NCBI RefSeq assembly: GCF_018991925.1
Contig: NW_024756914.1
Span: 7,334,031 to 7,398,030, forward strand
Source of the DNA: Homarus americanus
Lineage: Eukaryota; Arthropoda; Malacostraca; Decapoda; Nephropidae
DNA: 64,000 bases
Reading direction: 5' to 3'
The notes under the pieces are model-generated. The model saw only the letters and a list, made by a program, of their open reading frames with translations. It made no database searches and was not told where the DNA came from. Both the position numbers and the translations under genes were made by a program. Each line of letters begins with the position of its first letter. Position 1 is the stretch's first letter. Shown here piece by piece: positions 13,391-26,720 of the stretch.

Positions 13391-14500
13391 ATATACAACA
13401 ATAAGCAACTAACTATACCCGCATAACTACCAATACCTTACTACCACACCTGACACAACCCGACCTAATACCCCCAACAGCTGTACAAAAAAAAACCTAC
13501 AACCAATTACCCAATGAACCGCTCATACCCCAAAACAACTTGATACCTGATACCTGTTATGCCAGGTACCGGGAGGAACAAACAAGAATGGATGACAGAC
13601 ACTTTCACCAAAAAAAACCACGACATTCCAAAAACCTACAATCAAAACAACAACCACTAATAACCCCCCCCCCCAAAAAAAAGACTACAGAAACCTACAA
13701 CCCCAAACCAAACAACAACTACCACCACAATACCAGTACACCGTCAGCACCTACACCCAACCCCTGAGGACCACCAAAGACGGCGGGCTATGGACCGCAG
13801 AACGCCCTTTCCCTTTAACCAATATCCTGCTACTGGCGCCCTCACGAGCTCAATTATTTCCTTAGTCTTTGGTTTAAAAAGAGTTGGTTAGGATAGAGGC
13901 AGACATTAAAGGCAGCCCAACGTAGCTAAATGCCCCACTCTTTAAAGTCCAATGAGACTATTCCCACAAAATACTGCAAATGAGTGGCGCGGGGCCTCCC
14001 GGAAGAGAGCGAACAAAATCCCACACCAAGCGGCAGACACCGTAACAGGATTTCCAGGTCACTTTGGATTGGAACATTTCTATTAAAGGATTTTTTTTTA
14101 TTTTTTAGGGGGGCGAATGTTTATAAAAATAATATTCATCTGGTTCGTAAAGGATTTTTTTTTCCTTTACAGTTTATGATTTTAACATTTGAAGTCAAAG
14201 GCGAGGCAATTTCACTTTATAATTTCCTCAATTGGATTAACCTCACTAAATGACAGTCACCTCAGCTTCTACTCCCAGGTGATCAAGTAGCAGTACAATC
14301 AAGCAGGCACGTAAATACAGCAACAGCAGCACGTGTAGACAACCTTGTTACTGTTCACGTATTGGACCGCTCGCGCCATCAACCGTGCAAACTATTCCAG
14401 ACTTGTTCACCATTCACATCTGTAGCACAGTTCGTGTTGGGGGCCAGAAAACTTTGCCTACTCCTAACACGTGGATGGGAAAGGTCAAATGGCGATCGGC
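13391..14500. other. Noncoding
   Basis: A/C-rich sequence to about 13770, then unique sequence with T-runs near 14090 and 14155. Nothing recognisable. Confidence 0.4.
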
Positions 14501-14507
14501 CTGAGAG

Positions 14508-14632
14508 GAGGAGGAGGAGGAGGAGGAGGTGGTGGTGTGTGTGTGTGTTTTCTGTGTGTTTTCTGTGTGTGTGTGTGTGTGTGTCTGTGTGTGTGTGTGT
14601 GTGTGTGTTTTTCTGTGTGTGTGTGTGTGTGG
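14508..14632. repeat. GGA then GT compound microsatellite
   Basis: (GGA)n at about 14508-14530 passes into interrupted (GT)n up to about 14632. Confidence 0.9.
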
Positions 14633-15339
14633 GCCATGAGAAGCGTATCGCGGTCTTCCATCACACAGCAGTGCTAAAAATTAGTATGCAGTGTGTTGTA
14701 ATGACATAATCACACACACTGCTGTAGCTACATGAAGCAACAACCTCCACACAAATTCCAGTATTTATGTTAATCACATTTTCCAAGTAGTTGATTCTCT
14801 CACACACGCTGTTACATTACTCAAGGTGTGATAACATCTAGCCTTCACTACTGTACTGTACGTTAACCTGCACACGACATAATCACTATACTTTGTCCTC
14901 GCGAAATTACCTCAGGATGATGACAAAAAAATTACAATAATAATATTCATCTAACAATAACAATAATAGTAAAAATAATAACAATAATACAATAATAGTA
15001 AAAATATCATAATAGTAACAATATAATTATAACAAGAACCTCAAGGGAAATAGTGAAAAAAGCCGTACCGGATTAGACTGTAAAAGGCAACCACTATGAT
15101 AACCCATAAAGAAGACCTTTAATTGAATTTTGAAACCATTCACCTTCTACAGATGAAACTCAGACTGCCAGAAGGTACCTATTTCTTAGTCATCCCCACA
15201 CTTAGCTTCGTGCAACAGGGGATGAGGACGATGACGATGATAAATGGACGACGAAGACCAAAAAACAACACGGAGACGAGGAAATATGAGAAGAAACAGT
15301 AGGGAATAAGTGATGACAGAAGAAGGAACCGAGTATTGG

Positions 15340-15475
15340 CGTGGCAGGGAGGGGAGGGGGATGGAGGGAAGGGAAGGGGGGAGGGAGGGAGGGGGAAGGG
15401 TGGAGGAGGGAGGAGGAGGGGGAGAGAGGGGGAGGAGGGAGGGGGAGGGAGAGAGGGGGAGGGGAGAGGTTATGG
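15340..15475. repeat. Homopurine GGGA/GGAG tract
   Basis: About 135 bp nearly free of pyrimidines on the plus strand, GGGAGG-rich. It is a potential triplex or G-quadruplex former. Confidence 0.8.
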
Positions 15476-16159
15476 TGCGGACGTTACCAAGGAAACGCAC
15501 CGTCCTGGCCTCGGTTTGGCTACCACCTTCGCCGCCGCCGTCATCGCCACCAGACACAGACACGCACGCTTCTCTCCCCCTCCCTCCTCCTCCCCACCAC
15601 CAAGGTTCAGATTACTCATGCAAAATTCTCCTCAGCCTGTCGTTGTGGCCGCTCTAGGGTGAATAATTACGACGGTCCATGTTCAACTGCAGAATAAACG
15701 GCTCGAATTTCTCTATTTACTGGTTGGGGGGAAAAAATTCCTTCCGTCTGAAGATCACAAGCTATCTTCCAGGACACGTGGGGGATTTTTTTTCCACGCG
15801 GAGAGTCCCGTTGATGCATAGTGAAAAAAATAAAGAGGGAAAACAAATATTCCCAAAATACACAACTACACCTGCAAAACTGGTCAAGTCAGAGGAAGAA
15901 GCCCAAAATAAACCCTTTAACACTTTATATTGTTACATACTGACGTTTTAGGTTACGAAGTTCAGATAGCAACTGGGAAACACGTCTAGTTGATACATCA
16001 CCTACTTCATGTCAAGTAGTTCACACACAGTCTTATGTTCCTTCCTCTCTCCTTCACACTATTACAATGGTCTGATACTGACGAAAACTTGGTTCTTATT
16101 CATTAATCTGCTCTCTAAATGACACTTCAGAAGTCCTACGGTCACAGGTATAGTTATTA

Positions 16160-16161
<2 letters not shown>

Positions 16162-16221
<60 letters not shown>

Positions 16222-16228
16222 CGCGCGC
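16162..16228. repeat. (GT)n-(GC)n compound microsatellite
   Basis: About 25 GT units run directly into about 8 GC units. This is uninterrupted alternating purine-pyrimidine sequence. Confidence 0.95.
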
Positions 16229-16229
16229 A

Positions 16230-19200
16230 GGAGACGGCCATTGTCCACACCGTCCACTTGACACCAGCCCATTGTCCCACCCCACTACTGTTACTACTCC
16301 TCGCCAAAAACATGAACGTGAGAGGTGAGGATAATAACCCCACCCCCATACCAACACCAGGTCCCATAGTGATGTGTTTTCTTGTGTGTAAGTCTTGAGT
16401 ACATGTCCTCTTCACGCCTAATAATAATAATAATGGACACGCGTCACTATCAAGTCAAAATGAGACCATCAAATCTCCGCAAAAGGAGTTTGAGATTGAG
16501 AGGTGAGGGTAGGTTCACAATAGTGCCGTGTGGTCATCATCAGTACTTTGGTAAACAGGCGTGGTGAGGTTGAGTGTGGTAGAGGTTGCGACACACGAGA
16601 CAAGGGTGTGGGCGACACAGGCACTGGACCACGGTTGGCCCCCCTGAATATTTCACGCCAGGTATCGACCACCAACAACACACACCTGGCGCCGGCACCC
16701 ACCACCACCACTACGGTTACTGGCGCCACCACCACCCGCCCTCCCTGCCACGCCACGCCCTCACCAACGCCACGCCCGTAAGCACCCCCCCCCCTTCATA
16801 TATCACCCACCACCGTCACCACACCCTCACACCTCAACCACAACCACTAACACGCCCATCCATCACGTCTCACCACGCCCTCACACTCGCTATCCACCCA
16901 TCAAGCTCTATCATGCCACAAAACGCTTCCGCGATACCGCACTATGTCCCAAGATACCAATAACCCACCTGGTCACGACACAGAAAAAGGCCCCCCCACA
17001 CACACACACACTGGCTACGTCAAAAACACTCACATACACCTGGCCAAGTCACCGACACCAACTAAAACCACTACACTTGCCAATCAGTTACACCCAAGGA
17101 CCATGATCTCACACACACACTCAGAGTACCAGGCTAGAATAGACTTGGATAACGTTACATACACCTGTCTTAGCTCCCCCCCTACCACACACACACACCA
17201 GTAAACCTCCCCCCCAGCAGTGAGTAGGACGGACACACACAGGCAGCCTAGGGTGTTCCTGCACCACGGGTCAATAATTAACATGGCAACACCAAGGGCA
17301 ACCAACAACTTATAAATAATGGTCACCACCCTCCCCCACCCAACACACACTCACCCTGACTGACCGTCCAACCATCATGCGGTTTCCCCCATGCGATATA
17401 CACCTTCACCAATCACAATGCCAACTTCCCCGTGACACACATGCCTCCACCAATCGTGTGGCTTAACCCTGACCCGTGCTGACCAATTACGGCACAGGAG
17501 CAGACAGGGAGCGAGAGCTAAGGTTTCTGGTTCAGAGGATCTCTATGTTTCTACACTGGAAAACTGGTGTAATATTAATCAATGGTGATTGTATGCCATT
17601 AGCATGCAGGCAGCACACGACGCCACGCTACCTCAACCTTACGCTCATTTAAAATACTAACCAAGACCAACTGTCCAGGTCTAGACACTAACACACTCCA
17701 CATTTTACACACGAGTTCATTCCTTGTTTACTCTGCTACTCTTAATAGTGCCTCAGCTCATCAAGATTATTTAAATTTACACTAATATTGAAAAACAGTT
17801 TTAACTCCCAATATTAAATTTAAAAGTCTCTAAATCCACAAATGTGTTTTGCAATATTGACAAATAATATTAAACCTAAAATCAATGTTTGGCAAACTCC
17901 TTAAATGTGTTGACACCGCTCCCGAGGCCACTATGTACACCCCCGCCCCCCACACACACAGCACTTTCTTCACTGAATAAAAAAAAATTTCCTTAGTTAA
18001 ACTTTTCTCATCACTAACACCACTACTTGAGCGTACTAACTGTATGTAATATTAGCTTTATTTGTATTATCATCACCCGTCAGTCAACCAAACCTGACCT
18101 GACCTGACCTAATCAAGCTAAAAAAAATTTACTGTTGCTATCAAGTATCTAACGTAAATTATCCCTTCACTACCCCACATAACTGCCGGCGTCTTCAACA
18201 ATGTCGCTCTTCTCGCCATCCATCTAAGAACAGTACAAGTTTTCCCCAAAGTGGTCAAGGTGTTTTGGTTATCAAAGTCTTATCGATCTTTAAAAATAAC
18301 TAATAAAAATAAAATATTTCCTATACACGACTGACCACCCAACTCCCTGTTCCAGAATAAACCCCCAACCAGAACGACAGTAGAGGAGCCACCATCCCAG
18401 GTGGGAGAGGGTGGAGAAGAGGGAGGGAGGAAGGGGGGGGGATGTCCAGACCACCAGCGGCGCCGTACCCCTCCGTCTGCGCCTTCCGTGACTCACGAAG
18501 CCAGGCCACGCCGCGTATTCCCAGAAATAGACCACCACACCGGTCGATGGGTTATGATCAATCACACATCCACTGACTACAACAACCCAAAGCCATACTG
18601 TAAAGTGATGTCCGGTAGTTAGTGTGTGTGAGTGTGGTGACGTCAGGAGGGAGGTGGTGGTGGTGACGGGGTGTGTGTGAAGCAGGCGTCAAGACAAGTG
18701 AAGTTAGCGTATAACGGTGTCTTAGTCACTTACGCTCATCACTACTTTCCCCTTCAAATACACCTCTGGAACCTTCTGCCTCTAGAACCTACTTCCCCTC
18801 CCAGTAAAATCTCGTACTCCCATCCACCCTCTTCCAGGAGACCTCTGAGTTCCCCCCTCCCCTTCAGATACCTCTTTAAGAACCCCCCCCTCCCCCAACA
18901 CCCCGTTCCTTTACCTTCAGAATCACTTTTCTCTCAAAAGTATTATACGTGCCATGACAGCTAAGAAGAGCCTTGTATTTAATGTGTCAAACTTGTACTG
19001 GACTTCAGCATCCATGTATTAAAGGTAAGAACCAAAGTATTAGATAGAAAACCCACATCAGGTCATATTACGTGTATAACATAGTAGCAATAGACGCCCA
19101 TGTCGCTCGCCCCGCCACTCTTGTACCACGTCGCCCCGTCATAAACGCCTGAATTATCTGTCCATGAGCCTCTCTCTCTGTCTCTCTCCCTCCCCCACAA

Positions 19201-19800
19201 TAACAGGCACACATTTCCCAGTGTATATAACAGTGAGGGAGAGTCCGTGCGGAGGGAGGTGCGTGGCTGTCAACACGATCCACCAACTAATATGTCGTCT
19301 GTCACATTGTCGGATAACTGTCGCCCATCATGAACTGTGATGACTGACATGTGGGGAAAGGACTGGGGGTCAGAATTAAACAGCTGATTCAACACTGTGA
19401 GGCTGTAATAGTGCAACAACATTTAAATATTCCTTCAACCCGAATTTCATCTTATGACAGGAACCCCCGCACGTCTTCTCTTACCTCGACAATCCTACAC
19501 CTTTTTCAATTATAAATTTTGTCCATTTTTAAGTTACAGAGTCATTTATAAACATGGCAGATATACAGTATATGCGAGAGAACGGGTTGAGGATGAGGGA
19601 GTGGAGGGTGTGTGGTGAAGATGGGAGAGATGATGCGAGGGGAGGAAGGGAGGCAAGGGATGGATAAGAACACACACACACACACTGTACTAAGGCGAGT
19701 CCAAGCACGAAATTGGTCGAGCGAAAAACCTGTACCCAAGTAGATGATGATTGTTAAAGAGACTCACCGAGACTCACCGATGCCTAAGGAGGGTATTAAA
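16230..19800. other. Noncoding; CA/CCACC-rich, then unique sequence
   Basis: C-rich CACCAC sequence occupies about 16670-17350. The remainder is unique or AT-moderate and includes a short CCTGA run near 18090-18110. No supported genes. Confidence 0.45.
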
Positions 19801-20680
19801 ACACGGTAATTAGTAGTTGGTGAGGCGGAGGGGGGAAGCGGTAGCGGCGATATGTTGGGGAATAACAGGTGGAGCGGGGAGGAGGAGGGAGGTAATACCA
19901 AGAGTTGAAAAGAGAAGATTAAGAAGTGAGAGATGGGTGAGAGGGGAGATAAAATGGGGGAAGAGGGGACTGGTTGAGAGGAAGAGATAAAAGGAAGTTG
20001 GATGAGAAAGGAGAGATATAAGGGGTTGGGTGAGGGAAAAAGGGGCAGATTGGTCGGTCGAGGACAGAAAACGAGGGGAGAAGAGTGGGGTAACGGATAG
20101 GAACAACGAAGGGGGTAGGTTAAGAGGAGAGATAAAGGGAGAGCTGGATGAGAGGGGGAGAATTAGGGGGGTTACGAGGGGAGAGAAAAAATCGGGGCGA
20201 GGAGGGAAGGTTGAATGACTGATGAAGAGCAGCGTGACGTAAGAGAATGACAGAAGAATGGTACCACCCCCCACCCTCACCCCCTCCCCCTTCCTCTCCC
20301 ACCCACTCCCTAATCAGTGCCGTGTATTGCAGTAGTGGGAGTGATGAGAGAGGGGAAGTTGTGCGGGGAGGTGTGGCGAGGAGGGGAGAAGGGAAAGGTG
20401 GAGTGAGGGGTGTTGGGCAAGGAGAAGGGAAGAGAAGAAAGAGGGTGTGTTGGACAGGGGAGAAGAAAGGGGAGTGGTGGGCAGGGGGGACGAGAGCGAG
20501 AGGTGTTGGATATGGGGAGGAGAGGAGGGTTAGTCTTTGGTAGGGGAGGAGAGGGGTGATGAGTAGAGGAGGAGGGAAGGTTAGGAGAGGAGATGATAGG
20601 GAGGGATGGAGAGAGAGGGATGGAGACAGAGGGGTGATGGAGTGGGGGGAAGAAGAGAGGGAGGGCCCCAAGAACACTGA
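19800..20680. repeat. Strand-asymmetric G/A-rich block
   Basis: The plus strand is dominated by GGGAGAG/GGGGAAG-type words, broken only by a C-rich stretch at 20260-20320. The long Ser/Pro frames on the minus strand (156, 185 and 136 codons) translate this tract and are not genes. Confidence 0.75.
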
Positions 20681-20939
20681 GATAAGAACCCTTACGCCGT
20701 CGCGAGTCTCGACCCCACAACTCTCGGGTCGATTGTGGATCGATTCCGAGACAAAGGAGGGGGTGGGGAGGGGAGGGGGGAGGCAGGCGCTGGTTGGGTC
20801 GATATCGGGTCTATTACAACGAGCTGGTGTGGCCGCTACTCACGCCATGAATGTGACTCTAGCGCGCCTCCTCCGCCTTCTCCACGTCTTGCTGTTTGCT
20901 CCACGCTCCCTCCTCCATTACTCGACACAACAACCAACA

Positions 20940-21025
20940 ACACCATCCCCGCCACTAACACCATCATCCCGCCACTAACACCATCATCCATCACCATCAT
21001 CCCGCCACTAACACCATCATACCAT
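20940..21025. repeat. 19-bp minisatellite
   Basis: About four copies of CCGCCACTAACACCATCAT, one interrupted by CCATCA. Confidence 0.9.
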
Positions 21026-21065
21026 CTCCGCGAAATACCACCGGCGACATGACCGCCCCCGTCAA

Positions 21066-21356
21066 CTCTTATACCACTAATACCAACCACAACCACCCTG
21101 TCACTCCCCTACCACACTAATACCAACACCATAACCACCCGTCACTCCCCTACCACACTAATACCAACGTACCCGTCACTCCCTACCACACTAATACCAA
21201 CACTCACTCCCCTACCACACTAACCAACACCACAACCACCGTCACTCCCTACCACACTAATACCAGCACCACAACCACCGTCACTCCCCTACCACACTAA
21301 TACCAACACCACAACCACCGTCACTCCCCTACCACACTAATACCAACACCACAACA
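21066..21356. repeat. 40-bp minisatellite
   Basis: About seven copies of a 40-bp unit containing CGTCACTCCCCTACCACACT and TAATACCAACACCACAACCA, with internal deletions in the middle copies. Confidence 0.95.
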
Positions 21357-21429
21357 ACTTTTGACACTCAGGATATACGACACCTGATGGGAAGAAGGTA
21401 GTGTTGGTGGGAGGTGAGTCGAGAAAGGT

Positions 21430-22165
21430 AGGCAGTCATGGGTGGGAGAGGAGTGGGACAGGGGTGGGGAGGGTGTGGGAGGGGTGGGGTGGGGGTGGGG
21501 GGTGGGGTGGGGGTGTGAAGGGAGTGGGTGGGGTGGTAAGGGAGGGAGGTGGGTGGGGGTGGTGGGAGGGGGGTGGGTGGGTGGGGGGTGGTAAGGAGTG
21601 GGTGGGGGGTGGTAAGTGGGTGGGGTGGTAAGGGAGTGGAGTGGGGGTGGTAAGGAGTGGGTGGGGGTGGTAAGGAGGTGGGTGGGGGTGGGGTGGGTGG
21701 TGGTGGGTGGGGGTAAGAGAGGTGGGTGGGGGGTAAGAGAGTGGGTGGGGGGGAAGAGAGTGGGTGGGGGTAAGAGAGTGGGTGGGGGGTAAGAGGTGGG
21801 TGGGAGCAAGAGAGTGGGTGGGAGTGGGTGGGTGGGGGTGGGTGGGGGCAAGAGAAGAGGTGGGTGGGGCAAGAGAGCAAGAGTGGGTGGGGGAGACAAG
21901 AGTGGGTGAAGAGCATGGGAAGAGACAAGAGGGGTTGGTGAGTGCATGGGGAGAGGGAGAGTGGATAGGGAGAGGTGGAGAGTGGATGGGGAGGTCGAGA
22001 GTGGATGGGGAAAAGTCGAGAGTGGATGGGGAGAGATCGAGAGTGGATGGGGAGAGGTCGAGTGGATGGGAGAGGAAGAGTGGGTGGGAGCGAACGAGTG
22101 GGTGGGAGAAGACTAGTAAAAGAGAGTGGGTGGGTGGGGAAGTGGCAAGAGTAAGTAGGTGGGGG
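21430..22165. repeat. GGGTGG/GGTAAG G-rich block
   Basis: Over 700 bp of closely spaced G3-G6 runs on the plus strand (GGGTGGGTGGG, GGTGGTAAGGAGTGGGTGGG). From about 21955 it becomes a GAGAGTGGATGGGGA repeat. The 208-378-codon Pro/Ser/His minus-strand frames are by-products. Confidence 0.9.
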
Positions 22166-22339
22166 GGATGGTGAGGAAAAGAAGTGGGTGTGATGACAGT
22201 ATTGATGGTTGGAAAGACAATGGAGGGAGGGAAGGAGGGAGGGAGGGTAGGGTGAGGATGATGTGAGTGGCGTGGGATGAAGATGGTGGTGGTCGTCATG
22301 TTTACAAACATTTGGGAAAATTGTGGATGGGAGGAAAGA

Positions 22340-22446
<107 letters not shown>

Positions 22447-22499
22447 AGGGGTGTGGGTAGGGGGCGTTAGTGGTAGTGAAGGCATGAACGAGACATCGT

Positions 22500-22908
22500 G
22501 ACAACTAATGATCATGACGTCCAATGGTTCAGTGTTGACGCTTCCTATCCAACCCCTTCTCCCCCACCAGCTAGATCGTCTCCGCCAAGCTGCTCCCCCT
22601 CACGCCTCTCCCACACAACTCATTGTCAACACAGACCGTAATTTGTACCACTAAACTGGACGATTTAAGCAAATGAGTTCAGCTAAAAGTAGAGTAGGGT
22701 CAAGTAGTGGGGAGAGGACAGGTACGCCCATTAAGGAGACATGGGCAGTAAGCTGGGGAGAGGAGAGCTGCATCACTGGCGGAGGGGGGACGCTTATGTG
22801 GAGTGCTGCTGCTGCTTGCTGCCGTCAGGGGAGGCATCACAGATCGATAACCTTCCCTACGCCGCCTCACTGCATATTCACATCAACGCCACCTCTTAGG
22901 TAAACGTT

Positions 22909-22950
<42 letters not shown>

Positions 22951-24220
22951 TCAGCCAACTCCTTTAAGCTACAGTATTTAATCCATCGTCTCCTAAAGTA
23001 CCCCGCCCACGTCATCACCAGCCCCCATCTAAAAACCCTTGACGACCCGAGGGGAACATTCACATACCCAGAGAATTTATCCCAACCAAAATAGTTCCCC
23101 CTCCCCAAGACCTACCTCCACCCCACGAGATCTATTCCCTGCAGTAGAGATTGACCTCCTCCTGGTGAAGACTGGCTCCGTCCACGACAGGCTGTCCCGA
23201 CCACTCTAGCTCTACAATTCTGCCTTACCCCACAGCTCCCCGGGACGGACGGACGGACGGACGGACGGACAAAGACGACAGGAGAAATGGATATTGAAGG
23301 AACAACGATAGGACCGGGTTTGCTGATGAAGCTATAAGTGAAAGTAAAAATTTAGCTACAATGTATTATTATCAGTCGTATTTTCCAGCGTCCCTAAAAA
23401 TATGAAACCTATCACTATGGAACAATGCCTCGTTGTACCCTACTGAGTTCCCTCACACAACACTCCTGGACCCTGAACTAAAGCACACAGCTGTACCCTC
23501 CCCTCCATAATACATGTTGGGCACAGTTGTATTCTACTGAGGACATTTACACCCAAGGGTCCAGTAACGAGCGTCCACAAATAACGGAGGCTGCGTGCCG
23601 ACACCCTGGTTGCATAATCAGCTTGTCATTCCCAGCAGGACACCAAGAATCACTGACATGGACGCTCGCGGCTTGACGTCGCCACTGACCACTACCTAAA
23701 CTTTTCTCCCAACCCTTGATAATAACTTCTCCTGCCTACCAGCACAGTAATAAAACACCACCATAATACTTGTCTTGTATAAACAGTGACAAATGTCTCT
23801 CGAGTCTACTTTTCAAATCCCTTGCCTTCAGTTCCACCTTCCTATACTTGGCTACTGGTCACACACAATACTGCCGGAAAACATCATTCGGCTCGGAATA
23901 CAATTACGAATGTTTCTCATCCGAACAGCAGTCCACAAGCTGAGTGATACACATGGTACAGAAGCTCCCTCGAGTGCACAACCCATCTACCTAGCAATAA
24001 ACATATTGAGGTGCACTCGGTAGTCCCTACAAACTAACATCTCTGGTCCCATAAGGTTGTTAAAGCCTCTTTATACTACAGCATTTTATATATACCTAAC
24101 CTAACTCTAAGTCTCCCCCCCCCACCCTTATTAGGTCACCCAATCCGAAAATGACTCCGACAGTTTCCAAACTGTTGGGATATGACAAGCCCTCAATGTT
24201 TCATCACTTTCTATAATTTC
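22500..24220. other. Noncoding, left of the ELAV exon
   Basis: CA run at about 22910-22947, (GGAC)n at about 23243-23270. Otherwise unique; consistent with intron of the ELAV-like gene. Confidence 0.5.
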
Positions 24221-24227
24221 CCAATTC

Positions 24228-24412
24228 ACCCCCACCTGCTGAGTTAACCAAAGGCAGGTACTGTTAACCCTCCCATTCACCCAATATAATCACCCCACCT
24301 GCTGAGTTAACCAAAGGCAGGTACTGTTAACCCTCCCATTCACCCAATATAATCACCCCACCTGCTGAGTTAACCAAAGGCAGGTACTGTTAACCCTCCA
24401 AATATAATCACA
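24228..24412. repeat. 63-bp minisatellite with internal inverted repeat
   Basis: Nearly three copies of a 63-bp unit. Each carries ACCTGC...GCAGGT arms around GAGTTAACCAAAG, plus a second GTTAAC-like site, so each copy can form a hairpin. It lies about 330-510 bp downstream of the ELAV donor, inside the intron. Confidence 0.95.
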
Positions 24413-24469
24413 AGGGCACCACACTGGCTAAACATGCAAATTGATATAATGACAAAATTATACTGAGAA

Positions 24470-24680
24470 TGAAGTTGAATCTTACAAACTAAAAGACTCG
24501 AGAAAGAAGAGAATATAATCTTACAAACTAAAACATTCAATACAGGAGAAGAGGAGAATAATCTTACAAACTAAAAGCAGAGAAAAGGAAGAAGAGTTTA
24601 ATATACGACTCAAAAGTTGTGGACAGGAAGAAGACATGAATCTTACGAGCTAAACAGATAAGGAGGAGAAGGAAGAACTG
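24470..24680. repeat. Degenerate AATCTTACAAACTAAAA repeats
   Basis: Four or five diverged copies of AATCTTACAAACTAAAA spaced 35-60 bp apart and separated by GAAGAAGA-rich sequence. Confidence 0.75.
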
Positions 24681-24693
24681 ATTTTTTTTTTTA

Positions 24694-25005
<312 letters not shown>

Positions 25006-25168
25006 TCAGTACACACACACCTGACCACGCCCACCTCCTCCTAAGCTCCCCCTAACGCCTGACTCCTTATTCAACAATTCTTCTACCTATTTAAAAGCAT
25101 CTGACAAATCCCAAATTACTATCACCACCTAAGAGTGAAGTACAATAATTATGGAGTCGGCACTACTG

Positions 25169-26720
25169 TTACTTCTCCATGACCTACTGCTGCTACTTCT
25201 GCATGACCTACTCTTGCTACTTCTGCATGACCTACTCTTGCTACTTCTCCATGACCTACTCTTGCTACTTCTCCATGACCTACTCTTGCTACTTCTCCAT
25301 GACCTACTCTTGCTACTTCTCCATGACCTACTCTTGCTACTTCTGCATGACCTACTGCTACTTCTGCTGCATGACCAACTGCTATTTCTGCGGCTTGACC
25401 TACTGCTACTTCTGCGGCATGACCTACTGCTACTTCTGCGGCATGACCTACTGCTACTTCTGCTGCATGACCTACTGCTACTTCTGCTGCATGACCTACT
25501 GCTACTTCTGCTGCATTAACCTACTGCTACTTCTGCAACACCTACTTTCTGCTGCTGCATGACCAACTGCTATTTCTGCTGCATGACCTACTGCTACATC
25601 AGCTGCATGACCTACTGCTACTTCTGCATGACCTGCTGCTACTTCTGCTGCATGACCTACTGCTACTTCTGCTGCATGACCTACTGCTACTTCACCAACA
25701 TGACCTCTACTGCTACTTCTGCTGCATGACCTACTGCTACTTCTGCTGCATGACCTGCTGCTACTTCTGCTGCATGACCTGCTGCTACTTCTGCAGCATG
25801 ACCTACTCTACTACTTCTGCTGCATTGACCTACTGCTACTTCTGCTGCATGGACCTACTGCTACTTCTGCTGCATGGACCTACTGCTACTTCTGCTGCAT
25901 GGACCTACTGCTGCTTCTGCTGCATGGACCTACTGCTACTTCTGCTGCATGGACCTACTGCTGCTTCTGCTGCATGGACCTACTGCTGCCACTTCTGCTG
26001 CTGCCTACTGCTACTTCTGCTGCATGACCTACTGCTACTTCTGCTGCATGACCTACTGCACTTCTGCTGCACTTGACCTACTGCTACTTCTGCTGCACTT
26101 GACCTCTGCTACTTCAGCTGCATGGCCTACTGCTACTTCTGCTGCATGACCTACTGCTACTTCTGCGGCTTGATCTACTGCTACTTCTGCTGCATGGCCT
26201 ACTGCTACTTCAGCTGCATGGCCTACTGCTATTTCTGCTGCTTGACCTACTGCTACTTCTGCTGCATGGCCTACTGCTATTTCTGCTGCTTGACCTACTG
26301 CTACTTCTGCATAAACTATAGCTACTACTGTACGACCTACTGTTATTTCTGCATGACTTACTGTTACTAGTAATTCTGCATGACCTACTGCTACTTCTGC
26401 ATAACCCACTGCTTCTGCTACTTCTGCATAACCCACTGCTTCTGCTACTTCTGCATAACCCACTGCTACTTCTGCATAACCCACTGCTACTTCTGCATAA
26501 CCTACTGCTTCTTCTGCATAGCCCACTGCTTCTTCTGCATAGCCCACTGCTACTTCTGCATAACCCACTGCTACTTCTGCATAACCCACTGCTACTTCTG
26601 CATAACCCACTGCTACTTCTGCATAACCCACTGCTACTTCTGCATAACCCACTGCTACTTCTGCATAACCTACTGCTACTTCTGCATTACCCACTGCTAC
26701 TTCTGCATAAGCTAATGCTA
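25169..26720. repeat. Large 24-bp/21-bp satellite-like array
   Basis: About 1.55 kb, some 65-70 units. Three zones: CTTGCTACTTCTCCATGACC-type 24-mers (25170-25350), CTACTGCTACTTCTGCTGCA-type 24-mers (25350-26340), and 21-mers CATAACCCACTGCTACTTCTG (26380-26715). Zones are homogeneous inside and differ between each other. Periods divisible by 3 leave long open frames on both strands (plus YCYFC repeats, minus AEVAVGY repeats). It begins about 200 bp upstream of the ELAV exon, in the same putative intron. Confidence 0.97.

Noticed and set aside
20735..20755. GGATCGATTCC B-box-like motif
   Set aside because: No A box or tRNA-like arms upstream.
25151..26694. Open frames through the 24/21-bp array (LLLLLHD, TYCYFC and AEVAVGY repeats)
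   Set aside because: All are consequences of a repeat period divisible by 3. No start, stop or flanking coding sequence ties them to a gene.
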